A DNA stretch of 64,000 nucleotides, from the NCBI RefSeq assembly GCF_000013665.1, contig NC_007912.1, forward strand, positions 4,209,501-4,273,500, given 5' to 3'. Of the stretch, positions 22,005 to 31,276 are shown piece by piece. The notes beneath the pieces are model-generated. The model had not been told where the DNA came from, did no database searches, and was given only the letters and a program-made list of their open reading frames with translations. Origin of the DNA: Saccharophagus degradans 2-40 (GTDB lineage Bacteria; Pseudomonadota; Gammaproteobacteria; Pseudomonadales; Cellvibrionaceae). Position 1 is the stretch's first letter, and every line of letters starts with the position of its first letter. The position numbers were made by a program, and so were the translations under genes.

Positions 22005-22557
22005 ATTTTATTTATAATTCATAGCGTTACGTAGCACTCACTATGGCGGGGCAGGGGTAAACCTGTGCCAAAGCAACTTACTAAAGCATAGATCACAATA
22101 CAGGGATGCACATTGAGAAAAGCCCAAAACCTCACACACCGCCACATCTATACTTTTATATTATAAGTATGCTACTGCATAATTCCCTCTTGCTTCAACG
22201 GTCTAACGCATCAGCTACCCGGTCGAGTTGACTTCAACACCGAACATAACCCTAAATGAATCGCCCCCAGCAACCGCTCTACCCGCCCGACAGCCGGATA
22301 ATCACGCCTTTAGGCAGGTTACCTCGCCCGTATACATCCAGCCTCATCTATATTGAATGAATGATTCAAGCGCTCCTAAAGCAGGCACCTCATCCACAAT
22401 GGGCATGGTTACTGGGCGGAGGTGAGCAAAAAACTACCTATTGATATTATTGTATTACTATTGCAAAATCGATTTATCTGATATTTAGGCGCCATCAGGC
22501 CAAATCAGATGGCAATAGATAACAATAAAACAATATATACAATGAGAGGCTCACCAC
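22005..22557. other. Intergenic region upstream of the GH43 locus
   Basis: This 553-base stretch separates divergent genes and holds no ORF that I credit. It contains an AT-rich palindromic patch around 22151-22171 (TTTTATATTATAAG) and a cluster of inverted repeats at 22476-22513, listed separately. It should carry promoters for both the GGDEF-EAL gene and the GH43/TonB pair. Confidence 0.6.
22476..22513. promoter_or_regulatory. Nested inverted repeats upstream of GH43 gene (putative operator or leader structure)
   Basis: ATCTGAT (22476-22482) is inverted as ATCAGAT (22504-22510), and inside it GCCATC (22491-22496) is inverted as GATGGC (22508-22513); a GGCGCC palindrome lies at 22489-22494. 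The block ends 44 bases before the GH43 ATG. It could bind a sugar-responsive regulator or fold in the mRNA leader. Confidence 0.35.
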
Positions 22558-25500
22558 ATGAAACTTAAAGTATCACTCATAATGAGTGGGATTTTGGCCG
22601 TTTCTGGTTGCGGGGGATCGGGAGAGAACAATGTCCCTAACACCGTAGCGCTAGACACAACAACTAGTTATCCCAACCCCACACCCACCATCAGCGACAG
22701 TAGCGCATACAGCAATGCTGCCATTCACGACCCATCTATTTTGAAGGCTGTAGTTACCGAAGGCGAAGAAAGTAAGTCTTATTACTATGTATTTGGCTCT
22801 CATTTAGCCGCTGCGCGTTCAGAAGATCTAATGAATTGGACGGTTGTTTCCTCGTTAGGCGCCAACCATTTGGTAGATGAAAGCCCACTCTTTAACCACA
22901 ATTATTCCGGTGAAGCAGCAGAAGGCATTGCGTGGTCAGCTAACTTTACTGGCTCTTGGGCTGCCGAAGTTATCCAGTCTAAAGCCGACGGAAAATACTA
23001 CTTCTACTACAACCACTGCGCACAAGATAACCCAAATACCGTTGAAGTAGATGAGGTGTGCTGGCACAGGTCATACATGGGCTTGGCCGTGGCAGATCAC
23101 CCAGAAGGGCCTTATGTAAATCAGGGCATCTTTCTTCGTTCGGGTCACACTAATGAAGAGCTAGCAGGCGATTACCCTGTAGTAGACCCCGCAACAGGCG
23201 AGAACATAACGAGCTATAACCCTGCTCACTTACCAAATGCCATAGACCCAGCCGTTTTTTACGATAAAAACGACAACCTGTGGATGACCTACGGTTCCTA
23301 TTCAGGCGGTATCTACCTGTTAGATTTGGATGAAGCCACAGGCATGCCAGTAGCTGGCCAAGGTTTTGGCAAGCGCATAGCTGGTAGCGAAGGGACATTT
23401 AGCTCGATTGAAGGCAGCTACGTTATTTACAGCCCTGAAAGCGATTACTACTACTTGTTTGTATCCTTTGGTGGTTTCGACTATCGCCAAGGCTACAACA
23501 TCCGTGTAGCGCGTTCACGTACACCAGAAGGCCCCTACCTCGATGCAGCAGGCAACGATATGGCTGCCACATGGAATGCAGACGCAGGTATTTGGGAAGG
23601 CGGAGCGCGCGTAATCGTATCTGTCGATGACCAAGGTAACCCAACTAGCGTCGACTCCAACGACTACGGCAGTAAACTTTTAGGTGGTTTTACTTTTAAA
23701 TCCCAACTGGGCGACACTTCTGCCGAATGGGGTTACTTAGCGCCGGGCCACAACTCAGCACTTTATGACGAAGAAACAGGCAAACACCTATTAGTTACGC
23801 ACACCCGCTTCCCTGATACCGGCAATGGCCACGCAGTACGCGTACACGAAATGTGGGTAAACAACGACGGTTGGTTAGTTGCATCACCTTTACGTTATGC
23901 CCCAATCGACGGCGACAACCAAATAGATTCTAGTGATGTAATTGGCGACTACCGCTTGGTTATGCAAGGTGCCGAAACAAACACCAGCGCGAACGAATCT
24001 ATCTATGTCAAATTTACCGATCGCGGCCGCCAAATAACTGGTGACATTACCGGTTCTTACAAAGTGTTTATCGATCAGCCAGAGCGTATTGCAATAACCC
24101 TAGATGGTAGCTACTACGAAGGTGTTGCAAAATGGCAATGGGATACCGCCGAAGAGCGTATGACCGTTGCATTTAGTGCGACGAATAGTGATAACGAATC
24201 TATTTTCGGTATCAAGATGCAAGAAAAATCTTCTGCGGAAGTTGCTGCAGATATTGAAGCTGCACTTGCACTCCCAGCACGCATCAAAGATCGCTTGTCT
24301 CTACCCAACCACGCAACTCGCTCAGCCCAAATAGCCTGGACAACCAGTGATAGCGACCTAGTGACTAATACCGGCAGAGTTATTCGCCCAAGTGTTGGCG
24401 CAGGCGACCAAAACGTAACCCTTACCGCTAACGTAACGTTAAACGGCGAAACCACCACTTACACCTACCCCATCGATTTAACCGTAGCAGAGCGTGTTGA
24501 ACTCAACCGAACTGCGCACTTTGCTTTCGAAGACGGTTTAACCGATGACACGATGACTTTCGATGCGGCCATGCCAATCGGAGATCGCCCATACAACACA
24601 GGCGAAGTTGGTTACGCGGCTGGCGTTGATGGTCAAGCAGTAAGCTTAAACGGCAGCAATGGTGTGCGTTTGCCAAACGGTTTAATTGACAACTATAACT
24701 ACACGGTTTCTTTTTGGATGAATCCTACAGTTGTTAGCCAATGGACTGCTGGCTTCTTTGGCGCAGTGGATGAATTTGAAACAGACGCTGGTGTGTATTT
24801 CGCAGATCGCTGGGTGAGTTTCTTGCCAATGAGCCACGACGGCAACACTATGTTGTGGAGTCATAACCTACACAACGGCGTAGACAGCTGGTTCGATGCG
24901 AGTACCGGGTTGCGTATTCCAGAAAACGAATGGACCCACATGGCGTTTTCCGTACAAGAAGGCTTTGTACGCGTAATGATTAACGGTGAAGAGCGTTTCG
25001 CAGGAGGCAACCTCGCTAACCTTTATTTCGGTAAAGACGGCGTATTCACCCTTGGCGTTAATTACTGGGACGTATCTTTTAACGGTCTAATTGACGAATT
25101 TAAAGTGTACGACGAAGCAATGAATGCCGCGCAAGTTAAAGCGTTAGATATCGATAAGTTGAATGACACCGAATTATTTCAAATCATTCAAGATACGCTT
25201 ACGCTTTCTGGTGACCTAACGGCAATTATTGATGATATCGAGCTGCCATTCGCCGGCGCATTTGGCTCAGCAGTTACTTGGGCATCTACCGACAGCAGCG
25301 TAATCGACCCTACTTCTGGTCAAGTAAACCGCCCTGTACGCGGCCTTCCCGATGCACCAGTAACGTTAACCGCAACCATCACCTTCGGTGACATGACGGC
25401 AACAAAAGAGTTCGACATTAACGTTAAGTCGAATACTCCACCACAGCCTGTCGCTCGTTTTAGCTTTGAAGATGACCTAAGTGATTCTACTGGTAACTTT

Positions 25501-26082
25501 GAGGCAGGCGTTGCCGCCGATAAAGGTATCGTTGTACCTGCGAGCTCCGAGAACACCTACACCACAGGCGTTTCTGGGCAAGCCATTGAGTTCTTGGGTG
25601 ATGCAGGTCCCGGCGCGAAATTACCGGATAACCTAATTACCGACCATAGCTATTCAATTTCTGTGTGGCTAAACCCAAGCGTGAAAACGCAGTACACGCC
25701 AGCACTGTTTGCTTACGTGGCGGCCGACAATTGGATCAGCCTAGCTCCATTTGGCCCTGGTGGCGGCAACACCCTTTTGTGGGCGGGTAGCCTTGCATGG
25801 TATGACGGCGTTATTGGTTCGCAAATACCTAGCGGGCAATGGTCACACATTGTATTTGTAATTAATTCCGGCAATTTCTCCGCTTACTTAAATGGCGAAT
25901 TAGTGAGTGAATTAACTAATTACCCAGACACTTTCACCGGCAATGGCGTTTCCCAAATGGCGTTAGCCACAAACTTCTGGGATGTAAATTACAACGGTTT
26001 GATGGATGAGTTGGTTATTTTCGATGACCCAATCTCTCAAGAAGATGTAAGTGAACTGTTCGCCGAAGGCGCTGCAGAATAA
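22558..26082 (+). CDS. Modular GH43 family lipoprotein glycosidase (arabinan/xylan-active type) with two LamG-like domains
   Basis: A 1174-residue lipoprotein with lipobox LAVSGCGG (C18). Residues about 50-430 are a GH43 five-bladed propeller with the expected acid residues: D58 (IHDPSI), D230 (NAIDPAVF) and E285 (SSIEGSYV). A small beta domain follows (about 455-560). Then come two Ig-like segments of the kind with SxIxWTTSDSDLV and VTWASTDSSVI, each beside a LamG/concanavalin-like module (about 650-865 and 960-1165; SFWMNP and SVWLNP motifs). The LamG modules probably bind glycan. GH43 enzymes act on arabinan, arabinoxylan or xylan; the exact substrate cannot be read. It is followed by a TonB receptor, so the pair likely works at the outer membrane. 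Confidence 0.9.
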   Translation: MKLKVSLIMSGILAVSGCGGSGENNVPNTVALDTTTSYPNPTPTISDSSAYSNAAIHDPSILKAVVTEGEESKSYYYVFGSHLAAARSEDLMNWTVVSSLGANHLVDESPLFNHNYSGEAAEGIAWSANFTGSWAAEVIQSKADGKYYFYYNHCAQDNPNTVEVDEVCWHRSYMGLAVADHPEGPYVNQGIFLRSGHTNEELAGDYPVVDPATGENITSYNPAHLPNAIDPAVFYDKNDNLWMTYGSYSGGIYLLDLDEATGMPVAGQGFGKRIAGSEGTFSSIEGSYVIYSPESDYYYLFVSFGGFDYRQGYNIRVARSRTPEGPYLDAAGNDMAATWNADAGIWEGGARVIVSVDDQGNPTSVDSNDYGSKLLGGFTFKSQLGDTSAEWGYLAPGHNSALYDEETGKHLLVTHTRFPDTGNGHAVRVHEMWVNNDGWLVASPLRYAPIDGDNQIDSSDVIGDYRLVMQGAETNTSANESIYVKFTDRGRQITGDITGSYKVFIDQPERIAITLDGSYYEGVAKWQWDTAEERMTVAFSATNSDNESIFGIKMQEKSSAEVAADIEAALALPARIKDRLSLPNHATRSAQIAWTTSDSDLVTNTGRVIRPSVGAGDQNVTLTANVTLNGETTTYTYPIDLTVAERVELNRTAHFAFEDGLTDDTMTFDAAMPIGDRPYNTGEVGYAAGVDGQAVSLNGSNGVRLPNGLIDNYNYTVSFWMNPTVVSQWTAGFFGAVDEFETDAGVYFADRWVSFLPMSHDGNTMLWSHNLHNGVDSWFDASTGLRIPENEWTHMAFSVQEGFVRVMINGEERFAGGNLANLYFGKDGVFTLGVNYWDVSFNGLIDEFKVYDEAMNAAQVKALDIDKLNDTELFQIIQDTLTLSGDLTAIIDDIELPFAGAFGSAVTWASTDSSVIDPTSGQVNRPVRGLPDAPVTLTATITFGDMTATKEFDINVKSNTPPQPVARFSFEDDLSDSTGNFEAGVAADKGIVVPASSENTYTTGVSGQAIEFLGDAGPGAKLPDNLITDHSYSISVWLNPSVKTQYTPALFAYVAADNWISLAPFGPGGGNTLLWAGSLAWYDGVIGSQIPSGQWSHIVFVINSGNFSAYLNGELVSELTNYPDTFTGNGVSQMALATNFWDVNYNGLMDELVIFDDPISQEDVSELFAEGAAE

Positions 26083-26092
26083 AACGGTGAAC

Positions 26093-26114
26093 GCGGAGAG
26101 GTTAGCCTCTCCGC
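26093..26114 (+). terminator. Perfect 9-bp hairpin between GH43 and TonB receptor genes
   Basis: GCGGAGAGG (26093-26101) pairs with CCTCTCCGC (26106-26114) around a TTAG loop, 10 nt after the GH43 stop and 70 nt before the receptor. There is no T run after it. It may stabilise the upstream message or partly terminate transcription, allowing unequal expression of the two genes. Confidence 0.6.
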
Positions 26115-26183
26115 CTTATACAAGAATAATCACACTGGGTTAGCGTAAAAATAATTCGCCAACCTAAATATGGGAGAAGATCC

Positions 26184-29048
26184 ATGTTTAAACCTTCAAA
26201 ACTCAGTACTGCAATTGCCACGTCGGTTGCATTACTTAGCTCGGTTGCCTTTGCGCAAGAAAGCGAAACAGAGCAAGACTACGAAGAAGTTATCGTTACA
26301 GGTATTCGCGCAAGTTTATCTAAAGCAATAGACATTAAACGTAACGAAGTACAAGTAATAGAATCAATTGTTGCAGAAGATATTGGTAAGTTTCCAGATA
26401 ACAACGTAGTAGAAGCATTACAGCGCGTACCCGGCATTCAAGTTACCGATCGCGCGTCGGGTGAAGTTAACGGTATCTCTATTCGTGGCTTAACGGATGT
26501 AACTACCACCATTAATGGCCGCCAAATGTATATTTCTAACGGCCGCTTCTACACCATGGCAGACACGCCTGCGAGTTTGATTTCACGTGTAGATGTATAC
26601 AAAACGCGCTCAGCCGATAAAGTACCCAGCGGTATAGCGGGCCAAGTAGACGTTCACACCCAACGGCCATTTAATTTTGACGGCTCTAAGGTTGTAATTA
26701 ATGCGCGCGGTATTTATCAAGACCAAGAAGGCAAATTCGACCCCAATATAGGAGCGCTAATTAGCAACCGCTGGGATTTTAATTTTGGTGAAATTGGTGC
26801 GCTTTTAAACGTTGCCACTGCTACCACAAACTTTCGAGACCAATCGATTACTTCTGGTGCTGCGTTCCCATACTTTACCTCAGACCCTAGCGGCCCAGAA
26901 GCGCAACCTTTCGCGCGAATCGGCTCTGGCTGGGAGCCAGGGCTAGAAGCAGGCTTGCCTTTTGCAGCTGGCTCCACATTAATAGTAAATGGCGTTGAAG
27001 AAGAATATATTTTATCGCGCGACGCAATGTTTGCGTCGGATTTTTCAGGCGAACGCGAACGCCCTGCTGCCAATATAGCGGTACAATTCGCACCTAACGA
27101 AACATCAGAATACACCTTTGAAGCCTTCTACAACGGTTACCGCCAACAAGACTTCAACAGCTTGTTTTTTAGCTTTGTGGATTCCACTTACAACCTAGAC
27201 TTTAACGATGACATTTTATTGTATGAAGGTACAAACATTGTAAAAGAGCGAACGGTTTACGGCGCTCCGGATACCTATCCCAACTTCCACAGTGGCGACG
27301 CTTCCATCCGTCAAACAGACAGCTATCTGTACGCTATTGGCGGCGAGTGGGATATAGGCGATAACTTCCACTTATCTGCAGAGGCCTATACACAAAAAAG
27401 TGTATTCAAAAGCGAGTTTTTTGCCATCCGTTTAAATCACGGTTACTACGCTATGGATGTAGATTTTAACAGTGGCGACGGTGTTCCCGCTTTAACCTAT
27501 ATCGATAATCCCAACACAGCTGATGTTAATGAAGCAGACTTAACCGACGCATCGCAATTTGCGTGGGGACCAGCGTGGGATAACGGTGCAAGAGATGAAG
27601 GTGGTGCAGATACGTTAAAAATCGATGCCAACTGGGACTTAGACTTTGCCGGTATTACTAAAGTAGACTTTGGTTTACTTTACGAAGTTCGCACTGCTAA
27701 TTCTGCGGGAAGAGGCTCTAACGTAAGCACACCAGTGCAAGATATTGCCGTAGACGAAATCCCCGAAGGCTTTCTAACAACCACGAGTGATTTCTTTGAT
27801 GGCCGCGCAGATTTCCCTTCAGAGTGGGGTATTGCCGATGGTAACTACATGTTTGCCAATCGCGATTACTTCCGCAATTTATACGGTTTTTACAGCGAAG
27901 AAAATGACAATTACCTAGGTGGCGGCAACTACTTAACATTGCAAAAAACATTTGACGCAGAAGAAACCACCGCCGACGCATATATCCAGGCTAGCTTTGA
28001 ATATGAAGTAGGTGTAGGCGTAATAGACGGTACTATTGGTATTCGCTATACCGATGGCACTACCGATATTAACTTCGTACGCTTGGTTAATAGCGCTACT
28101 GCAGGCCCAGAAGATAATTTCGAAGAAGGCGACGTTCCTTATTCCACCGTCGAAGCGACGCAAAACAGCAGCGCTAAATTGTTGCCTAGTATTGTTGTAC
28201 GTTATAACTTCCTCGATGATTATATGGCGCGCTTTGCATACACGGAAACCATTCGCCGCCCGGACTTTGGCGCCCTTAACCCGTTTATTACCTACAATAA
28301 AGACGTAACGAATATAGGTTACGGTACTGCAGGTGGCGGTAACCCTAACTTGGAACCAGTTGTATCTAAAAACTTAGATTTCTCTTTAGAGTATTACTTC
28401 AGTGATGGCAACGCGATATACGGCACAATATTCAGTCGTGATATAGAAGGTTTAATTGTGGGTTCGCAGTCTGAAATTTACTACGACTACCCCGATGATG
28501 ATCTAGATTCATACCGCCATATACTTAGCCTGCCAGATAACTCGGCAAACGGTGAATTAACAGGTATTGAATTGGGCTTAGTGTACTTCCCAGAAAACTT
28601 GCCAGGTGCGCTAGACGGCTTAGGTATCCAAGCGAGCTATACCGCATTAGATTCATCACAGGACAACCCTGTTTACAACGATGACGGCAGCTTAGCCGGC
28701 TATCAAGAATCCGAGATGTTTGGTGTTTCCGACAGTTCCCTAAGTACAGTACTTGCCTACGAAAAAGATAATTTTGGCGCTCGCCTATCGTATGTTTGGC
28801 GCGACGCGTTCCGTCAAAGAAACGAAGCAACCCTGTTCGCAAACCCTCTGCCCATATATCGCAGAGCAGAAACCAGTGTCGATTTCCAACTATCTTACGA
28901 TGTAACCGACGATTTCGTTATTACCTTTGATGCAACCAACCTAACGGATGAAAAGTATCAAGAGTACTACGAACATCAAGACATCTATAACTTCTACTCC
29001 GGCATCTACAGCCGCACCTATGCACTAGGCGCGCGCTATTCGTTCTAG
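26184..29048 (+). CDS. TonB-dependent receptor (Xanthomonas/Caulobacter-type, carbohydrate uptake)
   Basis: A 954-residue outer-membrane receptor. The signal peptide ends VAFAQES. A TonB-box-like EEVIVTGIRASLSKAIDIKR follows, then the plug domain (VAEDIGKFPDNNVVEALQRVPGIQV, GISIRGL) and a 22-strand-type barrel ending in aromatic YALGARYSF. These match the subfamily often found with glycoside hydrolases in Cellvibrio and Xanthomonas relatives. It follows the GH43 gene and probably imports its oligosaccharide products, powered by TonB (inference from context). It is followed by a perfect 15-bp hairpin. Confidence 0.93.
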   Translation: MFKPSKLSTAIATSVALLSSVAFAQESETEQDYEEVIVTGIRASLSKAIDIKRNEVQVIESIVAEDIGKFPDNNVVEALQRVPGIQVTDRASGEVNGISIRGLTDVTTTINGRQMYISNGRFYTMADTPASLISRVDVYKTRSADKVPSGIAGQVDVHTQRPFNFDGSKVVINARGIYQDQEGKFDPNIGALISNRWDFNFGEIGALLNVATATTNFRDQSITSGAAFPYFTSDPSGPEAQPFARIGSGWEPGLEAGLPFAAGSTLIVNGVEEEYILSRDAMFASDFSGERERPAANIAVQFAPNETSEYTFEAFYNGYRQQDFNSLFFSFVDSTYNLDFNDDILLYEGTNIVKERTVYGAPDTYPNFHSGDASIRQTDSYLYAIGGEWDIGDNFHLSAEAYTQKSVFKSEFFAIRLNHGYYAMDVDFNSGDGVPALTYIDNPNTADVNEADLTDASQFAWGPAWDNGARDEGGADTLKIDANWDLDFAGITKVDFGLLYEVRTANSAGRGSNVSTPVQDIAVDEIPEGFLTTTSDFFDGRADFPSEWGIADGNYMFANRDYFRNLYGFYSEENDNYLGGGNYLTLQKTFDAEETTADAYIQASFEYEVGVGVIDGTIGIRYTDGTTDINFVRLVNSATAGPEDNFEEGDVPYSTVEATQNSSAKLLPSIVVRYNFLDDYMARFAYTETIRRPDFGALNPFITYNKDVTNIGYGTAGGGNPNLEPVVSKNLDFSLEYYFSDGNAIYGTIFSRDIEGLIVGSQSEIYYDYPDDDLDSYRHILSLPDNSANGELTGIELGLVYFPENLPGALDGLGIQASYTALDSSQDNPVYNDDGSLAGYQESEMFGVSDSSLSTVLAYEKDNFGARLSYVWRDAFRQRNEATLFANPLPIYRRAETSVDFQLSYDVTDDFVITFDATNLTDEKYQEYYEHQDIYNFYSGIYSRTYALGARYSF

Positions 29049-29097
29049 AAGGGTAGGGTATTAAGGAAAGGACTCTTTAATAAATTGCACATGCAAG

Positions 29098-29137
29098 GTA
29101 TAGATGATTAGCGAAAGAATTTGCTAATCATCTATAC
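29098..29137. terminator. Perfect 15-bp stem-loop between convergent genes
   Basis: The 15-base arm at 29098-29112 (GTATAGATGATTAGC) is exactly inverted at 29123-29137 around a 10-nt loop. It lies 50 nt after the TonB receptor stop and 92 nt from the stop of the converging YCII gene, so it may act as a terminator in both directions. Confidence 0.75.
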
Positions 29138-29229
29138 ATTTAAACGAGTAACACTTAAAAATTAATTTTGACTAGCATTAAACAGACGGTTGTGAATAAC
29201 GTAATGCTCGCAACAAAGCTAACCTTTAA

Positions 29230-29598
29230 CTATTGAATATTTCCTTCGCTAGCCAACTCTCGTACCGGCCTAATTTCAACACTTCCGTATCGAGCAGGCG
29301 GTATTTTTTCTGCAAGTCGCAACGCCTCATTAAAGTCTTTGGCTTCTAACATATAGAACCCCGCCAACTGTTCTTTCGTTTCAGCAAAAGGCCCATCGGT
29401 GATGGAGGATTTACCGTTACGCACCCGCAACGTCGCGGCCGTGTTTGTCATTTGCAGTGGTGCCCCATCGATATAATGGCCACTAGCGCTTAAGCTTTCC
29501 ACGCACTCCATACACTCTCTATTGAGGGAGTCCCACTCCTCCTGCGACATGGCCTGTATTGTGCCTTCGTTGTAATACACCAAAGCGAGATATTTCAC
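29230..29598 (-). CDS. YCII-related (DGPF-domain) protein
   Basis: A 122-residue cytosolic protein of the YCII/DGPF family. It shows VKYLALVYYNEG at the start, a central LRVRNGKSSITDGPFAETKEQLAGFYMLEA segment (DGPF motif), and LAEKIPPARYGSVEIRPV at the end. The start is GTG at 29598, with AGGAG ideally placed upstream; the longer open frame to 29634 lacks homology. Proteins of this type are conserved neighbours of ECF42 sigma factors. It is the last gene of the sigma-factor locus on this strand. Enzymatic activity has not been defined for the family. Confidence 0.85.
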   Translation of the reverse strand: MKYLALVYYNEGTIQAMSQEEWDSLNRECMECVESLSASGHYIDGAPLQMTNTAATLRVRNGKSSITDGPFAETKEQLAGFYMLEAKDFNEALRLAEKIPPARYGSVEIRPVRELASEGNIQ

Positions 29599-29732
29599 GT
29601 TTACTCTCCTAATTCTAATGCGGCAGTTAATCAATCAAAATTATCTTCGTTTGCCAGGATTATCATGGGCTTGAGTTTGTTGTACACCGCAGGTGAATCG
29701 AAGGTTTGCTTCTCACCCAAAAGCTAAATCCA

Positions 29733-30209
29733 TTAAATTTTGGCTTCTGCTAGTGCGGCGAACTGTTTGGCGGCGAGACGCCAAGCGTCGGTCAATTTTG
29801 TGTCGCTACGCTGCCGCGAACAAGGTGTACACCAAAATTGCGCGGCTAGCCGATAACGAGTGCCGACGCTATCGGCCGCAAACCGAATTACCCCAAGGGT
29901 ATAGGGCAAACTCGAGGGCTTGTCAGCGAAAATTGCATCGGTAAAAACAATGCGTCGCTGGGGAGCAACCTCTAAAAACAATCCCCGACGAACACGGGAT
30001 TCACCATTCGGCCCGTAAATAGTGGTGTCGAAAATCCCCCCCGTACGCCATTCGATAGAGTGAACAACAGTACGTAATGGTTTTGGCTGCCACCATTCCG
30101 ACAACTGGTCTTTAAATACCGACCAAACTCGTTCGGGCGGAGCATGAATATAACGCGTCATGGACAGCTCTCTCGACGGACTCGGCAAGCGAGGACTAAG
30201 CGCAACCAT
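29733..30209 (-). CDS. SRPBCC/AHSA1-like protein
   Basis: A 158-residue protein of the START/SRPBCC superfamily, AHSA1 subgroup: ELSMTRYIHAPPERVWSVFKD at the start, then EWWQPKP, GGIFDTTIYGPNGE, RIVFTDAIF, and a C-terminal helix AWRLAAKQFAALAE. The fold is a hydrophobic ligand-binding cavity. The start is ATG at 30209, five bases after the stop of the YCII-VOC gene, with GGAG 8 nt upstream. AHSA1-like genes are common in ECF42/YCII clusters. The ligand is unknown. Confidence 0.82.
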   Translation of the reverse strand: MVALSPRLPSPSRELSMTRYIHAPPERVWSVFKDQLSEWWQPKPLRTVVHSIEWRTGGIFDTTIYGPNGESRVRRGLFLEVAPQRRIVFTDAIFADKPSSLPYTLGVIRFAADSVGTRYRLAAQFWCTPCSRQRSDTKLTDAWRLAAKQFAALAEAKI

Positions 30210-30214
30210 TGCGC

Positions 30215-31069
30215 CTACTCCGACGCCGCGTCTGCAGCAATCAACACCATCCACTGAACGCCAAACGGATCTTTAACCTGACCGAATAACGGCGAGAAAA
30301 ACGTTTTTCCTAACGGCATTACAATTTCCCCTTCGCTTGCCAGCGCACCAAAAATGCGTCTCACATCCTCCTCGGTATTCAAAGCGATAGAGAGCCCAAA
30401 TCCACCAGGCTTTTCAGCAGAAGAGCACCCGTCGGAGGCAAAAAAAGTGGTATCCCCTATCTTGAACTCGCAGTGCATTATTTTATTGTCGAACCCCTCC
30501 TCAAGTAGCTCTGGAGGTAGAGGATCTGGGCATTCGCTAAAACGGGAAGACGAAGAAAGCACAGCGCCTAGATGTTTTTGATAAAAACTTAACGCTTCTT
30601 CGCAACGCCCAGCAAAGAACAAGTAGCTGGTAACGTTCGATTTCTGAACAGCGATGGCCGAGCGCAACTCTTCCTCGTGCTTGCCCAGCTCGCCACCAGT
30701 ATCCTGTTCAGCGAAATCGTCCATTTCGAAAAAGGGGCGAATTTCAATGTCCGAGACTTCATTTTCCATTGGGTTTGGACACTTCTGCACCCAATCCAAA
30801 GCCTCTTCCATCGATGCCACATTCCACACCCAGTAACCTGCTATTAACTCATTGGTTTCAGCAAATGGCCCTTTGATCAAAGTGCGCTCTTTGCCTTCAA
30901 AGCGAACACGCCAACCCTCACGCGAAGGTTTTAGGCCATCACCAGCTTCCATTAGCCCCGCTTTAACTAACCCTTCATTAAACTGCCCCATGGCCGACAT
31001 TAGCTCTTCGCTGGGCATTTTGCCAGCTTCTGAATCAGGCGACGCTTTGACTATAACCATAACTCTCAT
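30215..31069 (-). CDS. Fusion of YCII (DGPF) domain and VOC/PhnB-like glyoxalase domain
   Basis: A 284-residue cytosolic protein with two domains. Residues 1-115 are YCII/DGPF-like (MRVMVIVKASPDSEAG, LIKGPFAETNELIAGYWVW, with GPF in place of DGPF). After a linker (about 116-142), residues 143-284 are a PhnB-type VOC domain (SYLFFAGRCEEALSFYQKHLGA, CEFKIGDTTFFASDG, PLFGQVKDPFGVQWMV). These two families usually come from separate neighbouring genes, so this is a natural fusion. An ECF42-like promoter lies upstream at 31118-31144. Start ATG follows GAGGAAAGAGT. Confidence 0.88.
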   Translation of the reverse strand: MRVMVIVKASPDSEAGKMPSEELMSAMGQFNEGLVKAGLMEAGDGLKPSREGWRVRFEGKERTLIKGPFAETNELIAGYWVWNVASMEEALDWVQKCPNPMENEVSDIEIRPFFEMDDFAEQDTGGELGKHEEELRSAIAVQKSNVTSYLFFAGRCEEALSFYQKHLGAVLSSSSRFSECPDPLPPELLEEGFDNKIMHCEFKIGDTTFFASDGCSSAEKPGGFGLSIALNTEEDVRRIFGALASEGEIVMPLGKTFFSPLFGQVKDPFGVQWMVLIAADAASE

Positions 31070-31117
31070 ACTCTTTCCTCATTGTTTGCGTTAATAATTC
31101 TATGTTGCTATCAAGTA

Positions 31118-31144
31118 GTCGAACGGGAACGGCTGATTTCGACA
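31118..31144 (-). promoter_or_regulatory. ECF42-type promoter in front of the YCII-VOC gene
   Basis: On the minus strand, TGTCGA (31139-31144) is followed after exactly 17 bases by CGAC (31118-31121). This matches, as I recall, the motif reported for ECF42 sigma factors in Streptomyces (TGTCGA at -35, CGA/TC at -10). It lies about 50 bases before the start of the YCII-VOC gene, and the gene for the cognate type of sigma factor is immediately upstream. Confidence 0.7.
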
Positions 31145-31276
31145 AAAGAACTCAATAAAAAGTAAAAATAATTAAGCAAAGTTTGAGAATGGGGAGTTGG
31201 GGACAATCTAATCGCTACTCACTAACAACATACTCTCTAGACTGCTGAGTAAAAAGACCGGAACATTTTGGCCCAG

